A stretch of DNA of 64,000 nucleotides from HK1 sp965204915 (GCA_965204915.1 OZ242023.1:5208001-5272000), one strand, 5' to 3'. Positions 1-9,410 are shown, counted from the first letter of the stretch. A program made the numbers and translations. The notes: generated by a model from the sequence alone, not told the origin.

Positions 1-1
1 T

Positions 2-826
2 GTCAGCAGCTCCCTGTCCCCGACGCCGGCTGCCGCGTCCGATCGGCTGTACCTTGTCAACGTTTCCGGGGTCGATTCCTTTCGCCCTGTATATGATGCA
101 CTGTCAGGTGCGGGTTTCTACAATCTGAATCCCGAAGCGATTCGGGACCTTCAGCCGCCCGACCCGGGCGATCTCCTGAAACCGGACGGAAGCAACGCGG
201 CGAGTATGCTTTCCAGCCTCGAAAAACGTTCACCTGCTTCCAAGCGGAGGATCGAGGAGTATCTCGGGGTGGTCGTTCCCGGGCTGGTCAAGGTCAATCG
301 GTGGCGAGTCGGCCCCAGAGAGACACTCGAATTTCGACAGGAAGTCCGTGGACCCCAGGACTCCTGGCGATTCCTGGCGAGCAATATGTCGGACGGCACC
401 CTGCGTGCATTCGGCGTGCTTCTGGCCCTCTTCCAGGGTGCCGGAGGCGGAGACTCGAAGCGCCGGCTCGTGGGTATCGAAGAGCCGGAGGCTGCGCTTC
501 ATCCCGCGGCGGCCGGGGTTCTCGTCGACGCCCTTCGTGACGCTGCCGAGCACGCACAGATCTTCGTGACGAGCCACAGTCCCGATCTGCTCGACAACGA
601 CGATATTTCCGACGACTCGATTCTTGCTGTTTTGGCCGAATACGGTCAGACAGGAATCGGTCTCCGTGAGACGAAGATCGGATCCCTTGATCATGTCGGG
701 CGTTCGGCTCTGAATGACCGACTGTTTACGGCCGGCGAGCTTCTTCGACTGAACCAGATCGACCCGGATCCGGCCCGCTCGAACTTGAGGCCGAACGATC
801 TCGAACTGTTCGGTCCCGAGGCGTGA
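2..826 (+). CDS. AAA family ATPase, OLD/RecF-like, C-terminal part (5' end outside window)
   Basis: The reading frame is open from base 2 with no start inside the window, so the Walker A half is missing. What remains shows the ABC-type signature (NMSDGTLRAFGVL, bases ~383-421), a Walker B strand (LVGIEEPEAALH, ~469-504) and the H-switch (VTSHSPDLLD, ~565-594). This layout is typical of AAA_21/OLD-type ATPases that work beside Toprim-like nucleases. The next gene, a DUF4276 protein, starts 4 bases downstream, so the two are probably co-translated. It is paralogous to the ATPase at 1499-2686, sharing the same signature and the EEPEA Walker B. A role in phage defence is inferred from the family and surroundings and is not shown by the sequence. 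Confidence 0.85.
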   Translation, partial: VSSSLSPTPAAASDRLYLVNVSGVDSFRPVYDALSGAGFYNLNPEAIRDLQPPDPGDLLKPDGSNAASMLSSLEKRSPASKRRIEEYLGVVVPGLVKVNRWRVGPRETLEFRQEVRGPQDSWRFLASNMSDGTLRAFGVLLALFQGAGGGDSKRRLVGIEEPEAALHPAAAGVLVDALRDAAEHAQIFVTSHSPDLLDNDDISDDSILAVLAEYGQTGIGLRETKIGSLDHVGRSALNDRLFTAGELLRLNQIDPDPARSNLRPNDLELFGPEA

Positions 827-829
827 GCC

Positions 830-1438
830 GTGCGCAGGATCGTTACCATCGTCGAAGGTCACGGCGAAGTGCAGTCCGTTCCGATTCTGCTGCGCCGACT
901 CGCCGAACGTCTATCGCCGGATTCCTTCGTGGATGCACCTCGGCCGATCCGAATCGGTCGCTACAAGATCCTGAAAGCAGGCGAGCTGGAGCGGGCCGTT
1001 GAGCTTGCGGCCCGTCGGGCCGGAGCGGATGGGTGCATTCTGATCCTGCTGGATGCCGAGGATGACTGTCCCGCGGAACGTGGCCCCGAATTGTTGCGGC
1101 GTGCCCGAGACGAACGGACGCATTGCGACATCCGTGTCGTGTTGGCCAAGGCCGAGTACGAAGCGTGGTTTCTTGCCGCCTGTGATTCGATCGCCGGAAA
1201 ACGGGGCATCGCCGAATCCGCCGCACCGCCGCCCGAACCGGAGTCCATCAGAGGCGCGAAGGAGTGGTTGAGCGCGCGCATGCCGTCCGGCCAGCCTTAT
1301 CGCCCGACACTGCACCAGTCTGCGCTCACCGCGATCTTCGATCTCGACACCGCACGGATGGCGCCCTCGTTCGACAAGCTGTGGCGGGACGTGGATTCGT
1401 TGCTGGCTGGTGAATCGACTCACGATCAGGAGCGATGA
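830..1438 (+). CDS. DUF4276 family protein (Toprim-like), copy 1
   Basis: This 202-residue protein begins with GTG just after the ATPase stop. It has the N-terminal motif VEGHGEVQSVPILLRRL (residues ~8-24), an acidic strand LILLDAEDDCP (~71-81) and EYEAWFLA (~109-116). The glutamate near the N-terminus followed by a DxxDD-type strand matches a Toprim-like fold as in DUF4276/DUF4435 proteins. Such proteins commonly pair with AAA_21 ATPases, as in AbiL- or PARIS-like defence modules. The C-terminus (GAKEWLSARM... LTAIFDLD) is complete and serves as a reference for the broken second copy at 2683-3305. Nuclease activity is inferred. Confidence 0.8.
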   Translation: MRRIVTIVEGHGEVQSVPILLRRLAERLSPDSFVDAPRPIRIGRYKILKAGELERAVELAARRAGADGCILILLDAEDDCPAERGPELLRRARDERTHCDIRVVLAKAEYEAWFLAACDSIAGKRGIAESAAPPPEPESIRGAKEWLSARMPSGQPYRPTLHQSALTAIFDLDTARMAPSFDKLWRDVDSLLAGESTHDQER

Positions 1439-1498
1439 GCCGACCGACCGGATTGCAAGATGCTGCCGGCGGCGCCGGGCAGTCTCGGGAGACAAGAG

Positions 1499-2686
1499 AT
1501 GAAACCCTTTATCCGGCAGCTCGTATTGAAGGGCTTCCGCAGTATTCCGGCGGCTCGTATCGAATTCGACAATCCGACGATCCTCGTGGGCCGCAATGCT
1601 TCCGGAAAGAGCAACATCGTGAGCGCGCTCTCCTTTCTTGCCGACGCCATGAGAATGCCGCTACCCACGGTGTTCGACCGCGCGGGCGGCTTCTCGTCTG
1701 TCAGGAACCGATCGTCCGGTGGAGGACGGCTGCCGAATCTTGCCATGCGCGTCGATTTCCAGGGAATAAGGAAGCGCGGTTTCTATGCATTCGAGATCAG
1801 GGCGGAGAAGGGGAATCATTTTTCGGTGCTGAGAGAACAGTGTGTACTCCACGAGGGGAAGAAGCGAAGCTGGTTCGACCGCAAGGGGGGACGTTTTGAC
1901 TCGAACGTTGATGGCCTGCATCCATCGATCGATACGTCTTCGCTGGCCCTCTCGGTGATCGGCGGCGCGAAAGCCTTCAACCTGGAATGGCGAGCGCTCT
2001 CTCGTATGCGCCGGTATTCCATCGAACCCGGCAAGCTGCGGGGGATGCAGGAACCGGATGCCGGGGTCGCTCTGCTGCCGGACGGTGCGAACGCAGCCAG
2101 CGTGCTCGAAAGGATCGAGAGCCGGCGGCGTGACGACTTCGAGCGCCTGTTGTCGTTCCTGGAAGCGATTGTTCCAAATACACGTGGAATCTCCGTCAAC
2201 CGATATGGAAAGAACCTGTCCCTGGAGATCACCCAGACATGGGGGGAAGGTGCGCCGAGGGCTCTCCGGTTTGAAGGATTCGACATGTCCGACGGCACCC
2301 TGCGCGCGATTGGCCTGCTGGCCGCGGTGTTTCAGAGACCGGCGCCATTGCTGATCGCAGTAGAAGAGCCGGAGGCGACAATCCACTCCGGCGCACTGGG
2401 CGCGGTGCTCGATCTGCTCTGGGAGGCAAGCGAACGCATGCAGGTGATCGTCACCACCCACAGCCCGGAATTGTTGGACAGGCGGGAGGTCGCCGACCGT
2501 CATTTGCGAATGGTCGAATGGAGCGAAGGGGTAACCCGCGTCGGGCCGGTGTCGGATGCGAACCGCCGCGCCTTGCGGGAAGGTCTGACGGAGGCGGGCG
2601 AGTTGCTTCGCGCCAATGCGCTGGAGGCCGCGCCTCGCTCCCGGGACAGTGTCAGACGGGACGATCTCTTCGAAGATCTGCAATGA
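1499..2686 (+). CDS. AAA family ATPase, OLD/RecF-like, complete copy
   Basis: The 395-residue ATPase has Walker A GRNASGKSN near residue 32, signature MSDGTLRAIGLL (~267), Walker B LLIAVEEPEATIH (~286) and H-switch TTHSPELLD (~321). The ATG at 1499 is chosen because a GGGAGACAAG ribosome site lies just upstream and the product then starts MKPFIRQLVLKGFRSI, the usual beginning of RecF/SMC-like heads; an in-frame start at 1460 lacks this. The stop overlaps the next start by 4 bases (ATGA), a translational-coupling arrangement. With the downstream DUF4276 gene it forms the second of two tandem ATPase/DUF4276 modules. DNA-end sensing or phage defence is inferred from the family. Confidence 0.9.
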   Translation: MKPFIRQLVLKGFRSIPAARIEFDNPTILVGRNASGKSNIVSALSFLADAMRMPLPTVFDRAGGFSSVRNRSSGGGRLPNLAMRVDFQGIRKRGFYAFEIRAEKGNHFSVLREQCVLHEGKKRSWFDRKGGRFDSNVDGLHPSIDTSSLALSVIGGAKAFNLEWRALSRMRRYSIEPGKLRGMQEPDAGVALLPDGANAASVLERIESRRRDDFERLLSFLEAIVPNTRGISVNRYGKNLSLEITQTWGEGAPRALRFEGFDMSDGTLRAIGLLAAVFQRPAPLLIAVEEPEATIHSGALGAVLDLLWEASERMQVIVTTHSPELLDRREVADRHLRMVEWSEGVTRVGPVSDANRRALREGLTEAGELLRANALEAAPRSRDSVRRDDLFEDLQ

Positions 2687-3305
2687 AGATCCAGCCGATC
2701 GTCGAAGGTCACGGCGAGGTCTCCTCGGTGCCGATTCTGCTTCGACGCTTGCGCGATGAAGCGCAAGCCTGGGGGGTGGAGATTGCGGCGCCACATCGGC
2801 GTCCGCGATCATGGCTCGTGAATCGGGACACGTTGCAGAATGCCATCCGTGTGGCCGCTCTTGCCCAGGACTGCGGCGGTATTCTCGTGCTCTTCGACGC
2901 GGACGACGATTGCCCGATGGAGCTGGCTCCGGCTCTCGAACGGTGGGCGCGTGCCGCGGCAGGCGCAACGCCGTGTTCCATCGTCATGGCGAATCGGGAG
3001 TACGAGGCGTGGTTTCTGGCAAGCATCGGTCTCTGCGGGGCCATGTGGGGGTCCGGGAAGATGCGGCGTCGTTCCCGGAAGCGGAAAGTCCGCGGGACGC
3101 CAAGGGCCGGTTGAAGCAGCAGATGCTTGCCGGACGCTATTCTCCCACGGCGGATCAGGCTGCTCTGACCGCCCGATTCGATCTCGCATCCGCCTGGCGC
3201 AGTTGCCGCAGCTTCCGCAAGCTCGTCTCCTCCGTTGGTGCGCTGTTCCACGCTGCCCAGGCCCGACCCGAAGTGTGGCCGCCCGAGGACTGGAGCCGGC
3301 GGTGA
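2683..3305 (+). pseudogene. DUF4276 family protein, copy 2, frameshifted
   Basis: The frame starting MKIQPIVEGHGEVSSVPILL runs through LVLFDADDDCP and EYEAWFLASIG, then shifts near base 3030-3036. In that frame the tail becomes basic junk and stops at 3114. The family-typical tail (SLRGHVGVREDAAS... DAKGRLKQQM... LTARFDLASAW) continues in another frame to the stop at 3303-3305. Comparison with copy 1 shows one base lost, or two gained. It is either a genuine inactivating frameshift or a sequencing error. The ATGA overlap with the ATPase is intact. Confidence 0.8.
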
Positions 3306-3410
3306 TCCGGCATCTCAACGGCCCGGCCGGGATCTGAAGGGCTGTCGGCTCGAAGAAGTGGAGTATCCTCGCGACTCGGAAGAGCGCTTGGACTGGAGGA
3401 ACGCCGGCGC

Positions 3411-4820
3411 ATGATCCGATTTCGCATGGAGTGGCAGGACGCTCCGGGGGTCAGGGATACGGTTCTCGCCCGTTCCTGGTGCCGCCTCGTGATCGAAGCG
3501 GGCGGGCGTCTGGTGACGGAAGCGGTTCATGACGCCTCCAACAGCTTGCGCGGCGGTGTCCATGGCTCCGCCTTTCCCCTTGGCCGGTGGATCGTCGAGA
3601 ACTGGTGGTTCCTCCTGAACGAGTCGTACCGGTTTCCCGCCCGCTACGCTTCGCGCGACCTCGCGAGAACGTTGGCGGATCGGGCGTGGGTGCAGCGGCA
3701 CAGCCTGCTGGCGGCGCGGGAAGGCGGAGCGCTCCCCGATCTCACCCTCCATCGTGACGAGGAGAAGGTCGTCGCGCGGTGGGCGCCGGACGGCACGGCC
3801 TCGACCCACCCGTCCCTGCGCTTCACCGGCGAGGGGGAAATCCATCTGGACGTGGCCGACGCGGAACGAGGACTGGCGGATGCGGTGCAGGCCGTCATGG
3901 ACAGGATCGATGGCTTCGAAGAGCCGGAAGCCAAGGCGTTCCGCCGGGATTGGGCGGCAATCACCAAAGCGACGGAGCAGGAGCGCCGGCTCTGCGAATG
4001 GTCGGCCCGCCTGGGTATCGACCCTTTCGACCCGAAGGAGCTCACGGACGATCTGGCGAAGACCCTTCCCGAGTGGATGTCGGACCTCGACGTCCCGCTC
4101 AGGGACGATCTCCTCGACGCGGAACGCCCGCAGACCTTGCAGAAGGATATGGAGTGGCTGCGCCGGGCCGAAGCGCTCGCGGCCGACGCCGGCAGTGCCC
4201 CCAATCGCGAGCCCACGTTCCGGCCTGGAGGCCGTCCGCCTCCGGTGGGAGTCTTGGCGGCAGCCCGCGATTCCGAGGCTGTTCGGCCGGACACCGACAC
4301 CGGGACGGCCCACGGTCTCGGCTATGCGTGCGCGGCCAGCCTTCGGCGACACCTGTCACCGGCAGATGGGCACGACCCCATCGGGGACATGGATGAAGTT
4401 CTCGTCCGTCTCGGCTGGGCGCAATCTCCTTCCCGGACGATGGAGCCCGAGCCCGGAAGCCCGTTGGAGGCCGCGGTGACCCGAAGCGGGGACGGCGCCC
4501 CGGTGGCGGTTGTCGGCAATGCCGAAACGGACACGAAGGGTCACCGGTTCCGGCTCGCGCGATCGATCTTCTTCCGCCACTTCAGCCGCAACCGGGAAGC
4601 GAACCGGCGACTCGTGACCGAGGCGCATACCCGGGAGCAACGCGCGTCCCGGGCGTTCGCCGCCGAGTTCCTGGCTCCGGCGGCGGGACTGTCGCAACAC
4701 GTCGGCCGGAGGGTCTCTTCCCGTGAAATCGACGATCTGGCCCACCACTACGGCATCAGCGCGTGGGTGATCGGCCACCAGATCCAGAACCACCGGCTCG
4801 CCTGGATCAGCGATTCATAG
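3411..4820 (+). CDS. ImmA/IrrE-like protein lacking the HExxH zinc motif
   Basis: A 469-residue protein. The C-terminal third looks like the ImmA/IrrE (M78-type) peptidase fold: GHRFRLARSIFFRHF (residues ~375-389) occupies the place of the usual LAHELGH helix, followed by QRASRAFAAEFLAPAAGL (~408-426), which matches the conserved EREAxxFAAELLxP helix. The two zinc-binding histidines and catalytic glutamate are absent, so peptidase activity is unlikely. The first ~350 residues are not recognised; they are Trp-rich near the start (IVENWWFLLNE). It lies in the same direction just after the ATPase/DUF4276 modules and could be a regulator or sensor there. That role is inference. Confidence 0.6.
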   Translation: MIRFRMEWQDAPGVRDTVLARSWCRLVIEAGGRLVTEAVHDASNSLRGGVHGSAFPLGRWIVENWWFLLNESYRFPARYASRDLARTLADRAWVQRHSLLAAREGGALPDLTLHRDEEKVVARWAPDGTASTHPSLRFTGEGEIHLDVADAERGLADAVQAVMDRIDGFEEPEAKAFRRDWAAITKATEQERRLCEWSARLGIDPFDPKELTDDLAKTLPEWMSDLDVPLRDDLLDAERPQTLQKDMEWLRRAEALAADAGSAPNREPTFRPGGRPPPVGVLAAARDSEAVRPDTDTGTAHGLGYACAASLRRHLSPADGHDPIGDMDEVLVRLGWAQSPSRTMEPEPGSPLEAAVTRSGDGAPVAVVGNAETDTKGHRFRLARSIFFRHFSRNREANRRLVTEAHTREQRASRAFAAEFLAPAAGLSQHVGRRVSSREIDDLAHHYGISAWVIGHQIQNHRLAWISDS

Positions 4821-4934
4821 GCGCCAACAATGCGTGGATCCGCGCGCTCCAGATATCCGCTGCACCTGCTGGTCTCGTTGAAGGGGGTCGACGGCTACTT
4901 TGCCAATCAGAGGACTCCGTTTGTAGTCGAACAC

Positions 4935-7900
4935 TCACGATACGTCCATCGCCAATCGCACCCGTTTGAGCGTCTGTTCCCAAGTTTCTCCGCCCGGGTC
5001 GGGACTGAGATGCGTCTGTATTCTATCGAATCTCTCGTGTATCATCATGCGAGATAAACGTTCGTTTCGCAGATGATATCTCAGCGCAGCTTTTTCGTGT
5101 GTATCGAAGCCCCACTTAACACATTGGCCAAGCTGACTTAGCGCCGCCGGGATAAAAGTGGCTCCATTCTTGTCTTCTGTTGCAGCATGTCTTAGAAACA
5201 CCGAAGGTAAATTGAAGACATAAGCAAGATTTGGGATGATACGCACTACGAATTTCCGCGCGCCATCACAGGTTTTAAGCTTCTTCTGATCGACTCCAAG
5301 TGCAGACTCAAGATCACGCATCGGGTAGCCTTTCATCCAAAACTTGGTGAGTTTTTTGAGATATGGGATAGCGTGGGCAATTCGTTTATTCGGTTCTATT
5401 ATTTTTCTAAACGAGCTACCAAACAGACTTTCCAGATCATCAAGACGAAATACTTGCTCGAAAGTTTCCGGATCACCAGACAACCATCTGAAAATCCACC
5501 GCCGCCATTTCGCAACCGACGCATCCGCAGGTAAGGGATGATTGATTAGTTGTTGCTTGAGACTTAATACCAAGTCGATCGAAAAACCCATCGTCGCTGC
5601 GATTTCAACATGAAAGGTTTCAACTTCATCTTCGTCTTCGGCCGATTCCGCCTCCAAGAGACGGATTGCGGCCTCGGTGCGTGATGTCACCCAATCGTCT
5701 TCTGCATCCCGACGAGCCTGAAAACCCTTCAAAGATTTCCGTATTCCAAAGGAGAGTTTTTCACTAGAATCTTCAATTGTACCGCCTCCAGCAAGTCTGA
5801 AGATGCAGTACCGCTCAAGCACCCCGGCATCGTCTAAATTCGCGTGAACACGATCAAAGATCGCCGCTAGTGGATCGTCGATCTCAAGACATTGATCAGA
5901 CTGTCCGAAAATTTCTCGCAATTCGGTCCAGTGACGACCTATCAATGCATCTTTGTCGTTAAACGCCACCACTTTCCCCGGAACGACAAGGACAATTCCG
6001 TCCGCGCTGTAACCCGCCCGACCTGCTCGTCCAGCAGCGTTGAGAAGCTCCTGTGCTTGAAGAACTTCGCGTCGATCGGTTTCCGGATCGAACCGACTAT
6101 CCTCTGCAATTATGACAAACCAGCTTGGTAGATTCACTCCCTGTGCTATGGTCGATGTTGCTGTAAGCACAGAAATACCATCCGGTCGTCTGTAAAGCAA
6201 TTCAACAAGTTGACGCTCTTCAGGAAGAAGCAGGCCATGGTGCACGGAGGATGGTCCATCCACATATGCTCCATTCACTTTAAGATAGAGATACTCTGTG
6301 CCACCGAATTCTCGTGCAGCGGTATCGCAAAGTCGTCGCTCTTCGTCGAGAAGAGCTATGTTCGCCGAACCGGAACGCTCAGTAATTTTATTCGATGCGC
6401 TAACTGCATGGGGAATTGTCTGGAAAAAAATCAATGTCTTAATGCCGCACTTCACAGCAGCCGCTGCAATTGCAGACGACACTTCTCCGGAATTCGGCGT
6501 CAATTCCCACCATTTATTGATAGCGAGTAAAGGCTTGTCGGTAATAACCGGCGATAGAATATAATCATGTTTCATTTTTGTTGCCCAGGTTTGTTTCAGA
6601 CTGAACAGACCAAACGGTCGCGCTCCCATCGCTTTCTTCGCCGAGACAGGAATCCCTTTTATTTTAGCAGATTGTCGCCGATTCTGAAGATCCGAATTCA
6701 ATTTGGAGATGTCTGTATCCAGATAAACTACACAGCCTCGCAACTGCCGTGTGGGCTTCCAGGATGAGGATAGAGCGAGGCAGCCCCGCCCGGTCAGATC
6801 TTCAAGCCAACCGGAAATCTCTTCGGTGTTTTTCATCATCGCTGACATCAGCAAAAGATCCGCATTCGGCGCAAGCCGCGTGAAATTCAGAACACAGAGC
6901 ATTGCATCCAATGCTCGTCGATCAGATCTGCCATCGATTGAATGAAGAAGATGGCATTCGTCGAATACCAGTAAGCCTGTATTTTCAAAGATCGAAGCAT
7001 CAAAAGTCATCTGTGCGAGACATGCTTCGGGAGTCATTACCAGAACATCAGGCAACATACTTTTCCCAGTGAGAAAATCGAATTCTTCAAAACGTCTGTA
7101 CTGGACATAAGCATTCGGAAACACACGAGATAGCATACTTCGGGTCTGATCTACAAGGGCATGAGTTGGCGCCAAAAAAACCGTAGTTCTTCTGGTCAGA
7201 AGCATGGTTCGGATCTTCAATTCCGCTAGAGTCGATTTTCCAGCACCTGTGGGAAAGCTGACAGCCGCGGAAACGCCGCGATCCAGGTAACCACGCTCGA
7301 TTGCCTCGCGATGATTGCGCCAAAGAAAAGGTCGCGTCTTCGCGGCGTGCTCGACTTCTGTGCGCCAAAGACCTGGATCGATTCCACGTGGTGGAGGAAT
7401 CGACGTCACCGCACTGCCCATGATGTCGCTTGCGACAGCGATAAGTAACGACGCCAAATGGCAAGGTCCGGAAAATACGCTCACAGGACCTTGAGATAAC
7501 TCATCCATGTCTGGATCGGCCCCAACGGTGCAGAGGGATTTGATCTGCCGAAAAATTTCAACTGGCCCACCGTGACTTGGTGAACTTTCGGCCACGAGCA
7601 TTTGCGCCGCGAGTGCCTGCACTCCTTTCAAAATTGCACGATATAGAGCCGTGGCGGCGGTGTCAGCTACATCAGGACGTTGTACCTCTGAACTAGGTGG
7701 CAACGCGGTCTCTGCAATGGACTGCAAGTCTCCTTGGGAGAGTGCTTTGAGAGCCGCAATCAGTGATTTCTCAATCGAATTATCCGATTCTGAGCGAATT
7801 CTTCGCGCCACCTCGGAGGCATCCGCAGAGGCTTCCGCCACGAGATAGAGCAGCATCGCCGAGATATCCGGCGACACACTGTGGACACCAAGGAACGATG

Positions 7901-8219
7901 GCGGTGCCTCCGGTCTACGGATGCGTTCGGCGTTGAAAACAAGCTGGTGCGCTGCCGCTGCGACGAATGCCGCTGCCGCCCGGTTTTCTCTTAGAGGTAG
8001 CACCGAAATCAAGGCTTCGTTCGTGAATGCGAGACGCTGAGTGTTGATGATTAAGTCTGCAAGTTCCTTATCATCTATGACTTGGCCAGCTCGCAACCGC
8101 AGCCGCGCGGTGACGATCCTTGTGTAGAACTCTGACAACTGTTCCGGTAATCTATCCAGATCAAGCCCTTCAAGCGGAGGTGCCTTGCGGATAAGTTCGG
8201 CAGTCATCGAATCAAACAT
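4935..8219 (-). CDS. DExH-box helicase, HamB/AbpB-like
   Basis: The 1,094-residue protein has about 310 N-terminal residues of unknown fold, then a superfamily 2 helicase core: Walker A FPTGAGKST (residues ~322-330), motif Ia LAPTHALVDQTR (~349-360), Walker B/motif II DECH (~420-423), motif III SAMM (~459) and motif VI with NAAGRAGRAGYS. It starts 8 bases inside the upstream nuclease-like gene, with an alternative Met 12 bases later that avoids the overlap. Gene order (small nuclease first, large helicase second) and sizes match Hachiman (HamA/HamB) or AbpAB phage-defence operons. The DNA is clearly more AT-rich than its neighbours, suggesting recent transfer. Confidence 0.8.
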   Translation of the reverse strand: MFDSMTAELIRKAPPLEGLDLDRLPEQLSEFYTRIVTARLRLRAGQVIDDKELADLIINTQRLAFTNEALISVLPLRENRAAAAFVAAAAHQLVFNAERIRRPEAPPSFLGVHSVSPDISAMLLYLVAEASADASEVARRIRSESDNSIEKSLIAALKALSQGDLQSIAETALPPSSEVQRPDVADTAATALYRAILKGVQALAAQMLVAESSPSHGGPVEIFRQIKSLCTVGADPDMDELSQGPVSVFSGPCHLASLLIAVASDIMGSAVTSIPPPRGIDPGLWRTEVEHAAKTRPFLWRNHREAIERGYLDRGVSAAVSFPTGAGKSTLAELKIRTMLLTRRTTVFLAPTHALVDQTRSMLSRVFPNAYVQYRRFEEFDFLTGKSMLPDVLVMTPEACLAQMTFDASIFENTGLLVFDECHLLHSIDGRSDRRALDAMLCVLNFTRLAPNADLLLMSAMMKNTEEISGWLEDLTGRGCLALSSSWKPTRQLRGCVVYLDTDISKLNSDLQNRRQSAKIKGIPVSAKKAMGARPFGLFSLKQTWATKMKHDYILSPVITDKPLLAINKWWELTPNSGEVSSAIAAAAVKCGIKTLIFFQTIPHAVSASNKITERSGSANIALLDEERRLCDTAAREFGGTEYLYLKVNGAYVDGPSSVHHGLLLPEERQLVELLYRRPDGISVLTATSTIAQGVNLPSWFVIIAEDSRFDPETDRREVLQAQELLNAAGRAGRAGYSADGIVLVVPGKVVAFNDKDALIGRHWTELREIFGQSDQCLEIDDPLAAIFDRVHANLDDAGVLERYCIFRLAGGGTIEDSSEKLSFGIRKSLKGFQARRDAEDDWVTSRTEAAIRLLEAESAEDEDEVETFHVEIAATMGFSIDLVLSLKQQLINHPLPADASVAKWRRWIFRWLSGDPETFEQVFRLDDLESLFGSSFRKIIEPNKRIAHAIPYLKKLTKFWMKGYPMRDLESALGVDQKKLKTCDGARKFVVRIIPNLAYVFNLPSVFLRHAATEDKNGATFIPAALSQLGQCVKWGFDTHEKAALRYHLRNERLSRMMIHERFDRIQTHLSPDPGGETWEQTLKRVRLAMDVS

Positions 8220-9000
8220 GTGGTTCGGCCATCCTCTTTGCGGCTCGACAGGCTTTTCCCGCGATACATTCCATCCAACGCCGTAGGTCGTCGAGGTGCA
8301 GGGTCTCGGCGCATCGCCGAGAGACCTCGCCGTCGACTACCTCCTCGTAGCCCTTGAAGAGTTGCTTGCGGCCGGCTTCGTCGTCATGACTATCACTGAT
8401 GGTGATCGCGACCCGAAATGCCCGTGCTTTCTTCCAGAAAATCTGCTGAACCGCCTGATCGGCGTCGAGGCCCGGCCGAGTCTCCAGAAGCGTGCTGACT
8501 CTGGCGGTCAGAAGATTGTCTCGCGCGCCGGTCTCCAGATACTCGAAATCCTTCCAGACTTCGTCGCGAATTGTCTTTCGTGGATGCTCTGTTGCCTTCT
8601 CCTCGCAGATGACTACGGATCGGACCGTCTGCGTCTTCTCATCGATATGAACATGAAGTCCGTCGAATCCCTTATCCGCATGTTGCATATGCGGCGGCGC
8701 GCTCAAGGAGGCTCGATTTTGAAGATGCGCGGCAATCCACGCGATTGCTTGGAACAACCAGCCATCTCGGTGAAATGGATCGGAGCCTGTCACCGTGAGA
8801 AGCTGGCGCGCGCCCATGAGTTCGTTCTGAGCTAGCGGGATCGTTCCGCAGTCCGTCTCGTTGAGGATTCGCAGAACGTGGCGATATTGGCCAAGGGCGA
8901 TGTGCGCCACCAGCTCGGCCAGTTTGTCGTCGTCGTCGATCGACCAATCACAGCCGTGCCACTGCTCCCCACTTCTGATCGGCCTGAAGGAAATTGGCAT
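8212..9000 (-). CDS. HamA-like (DUF1837-type) nuclease subunit
   Basis: A 262-residue protein with a PD-(D/E)xK-like pattern: KGFDGLHV (Asp ~113), then VVICEEKATEHPRKTIRDE (E133-x-K135). This matches DUF1837/HamA proteins, whose nuclease is held in check by the partner HamB helicase until phage DNA processing. It is the first gene of a two-gene operon with the helicase at 4935-8219 (8-base overlap). Assignment to Hachiman rests on motif, size and order; similarity was not computed. AbpA or another helicase-coupled nuclease family is the alternative. Confidence 0.55.
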   Translation of the reverse strand: MPISFRPIRSGEQWHGCDWSIDDDDKLAELVAHIALGQYRHVLRILNETDCGTIPLAQNELMGARQLLTVTGSDPFHRDGWLFQAIAWIAAHLQNRASLSAPPHMQHADKGFDGLHVHIDEKTQTVRSVVICEEKATEHPRKTIRDEVWKDFEYLETGARDNLLTARVSTLLETRPGLDADQAVQQIFWKKARAFRVAITISDSHDDEAGRKQLFKGYEEVVDGEVSRRCAETLHLDDLRRWMECIAGKACRAAKRMAEPHV

Positions 9001-9066
9001 TCGTTCCGCTCTCAGTCATGCCATCGGTCGCTGTCGGTCGTTTCGACAAGCGGAAGATCTTGCGTC

Positions 9067-9096
9067 ATGTTACACGATTCACCGCATCGCAGTAAA
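9067..9096 (-). promoter_or_regulatory. Putative promoter of the hamA-hamB-like operon
   Basis: Reading the minus strand, a TTTACT -35-like box (9091-9096) and a TAACAT -10-like box (9067-9072) are separated by 18 bases and lie about 70 bases upstream of the start at 9000. The match to sigma-70 is moderate (4/6 each). No start site is known. Confidence 0.3.
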
Positions 9097-9100
9097 CACA

Positions 9101-9410
9101 CGTGCTTGATTTAGTCGGTGAATTGAGCAATAGTGCGGCATTCCATCCGGGTCTTCCTGTTCGGGGGTGAGTGGAGGGGTGTCGTCGCGCGGTTGATGTG
9201 GGGGTTCCGGCGGCGGGATTCCAGGAACAGAGCGACGAGACCACTGGACCAGGAAACGGAGGCCGTGCCGGATCGCGCGGCAGGCGGGACCCCGCCGCCA
9301 GCCGGTCGGCTGAGACGATGTCGCGGTGCCGGTTTGGATGCTCAGAAGGCTGGACCGGAAGCATGCGACGGCAGGGGCGACGATGAACCGGTTCTTGGAG
9401 GAGTCGGGGT
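9101..9410. other. Intergenic stretch between hamA-like and hsdS; no gene recognised
   Basis: Short open frames exist on both strands, but none resembles a known protein or has a convincing ribosome site. An hsdM gene, expected upstream of hsdS, is not here. The composition returns to GC-rich within this stretch, so the right edge of the AT-rich island lies near 9.1 kb. Confidence 0.4.
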
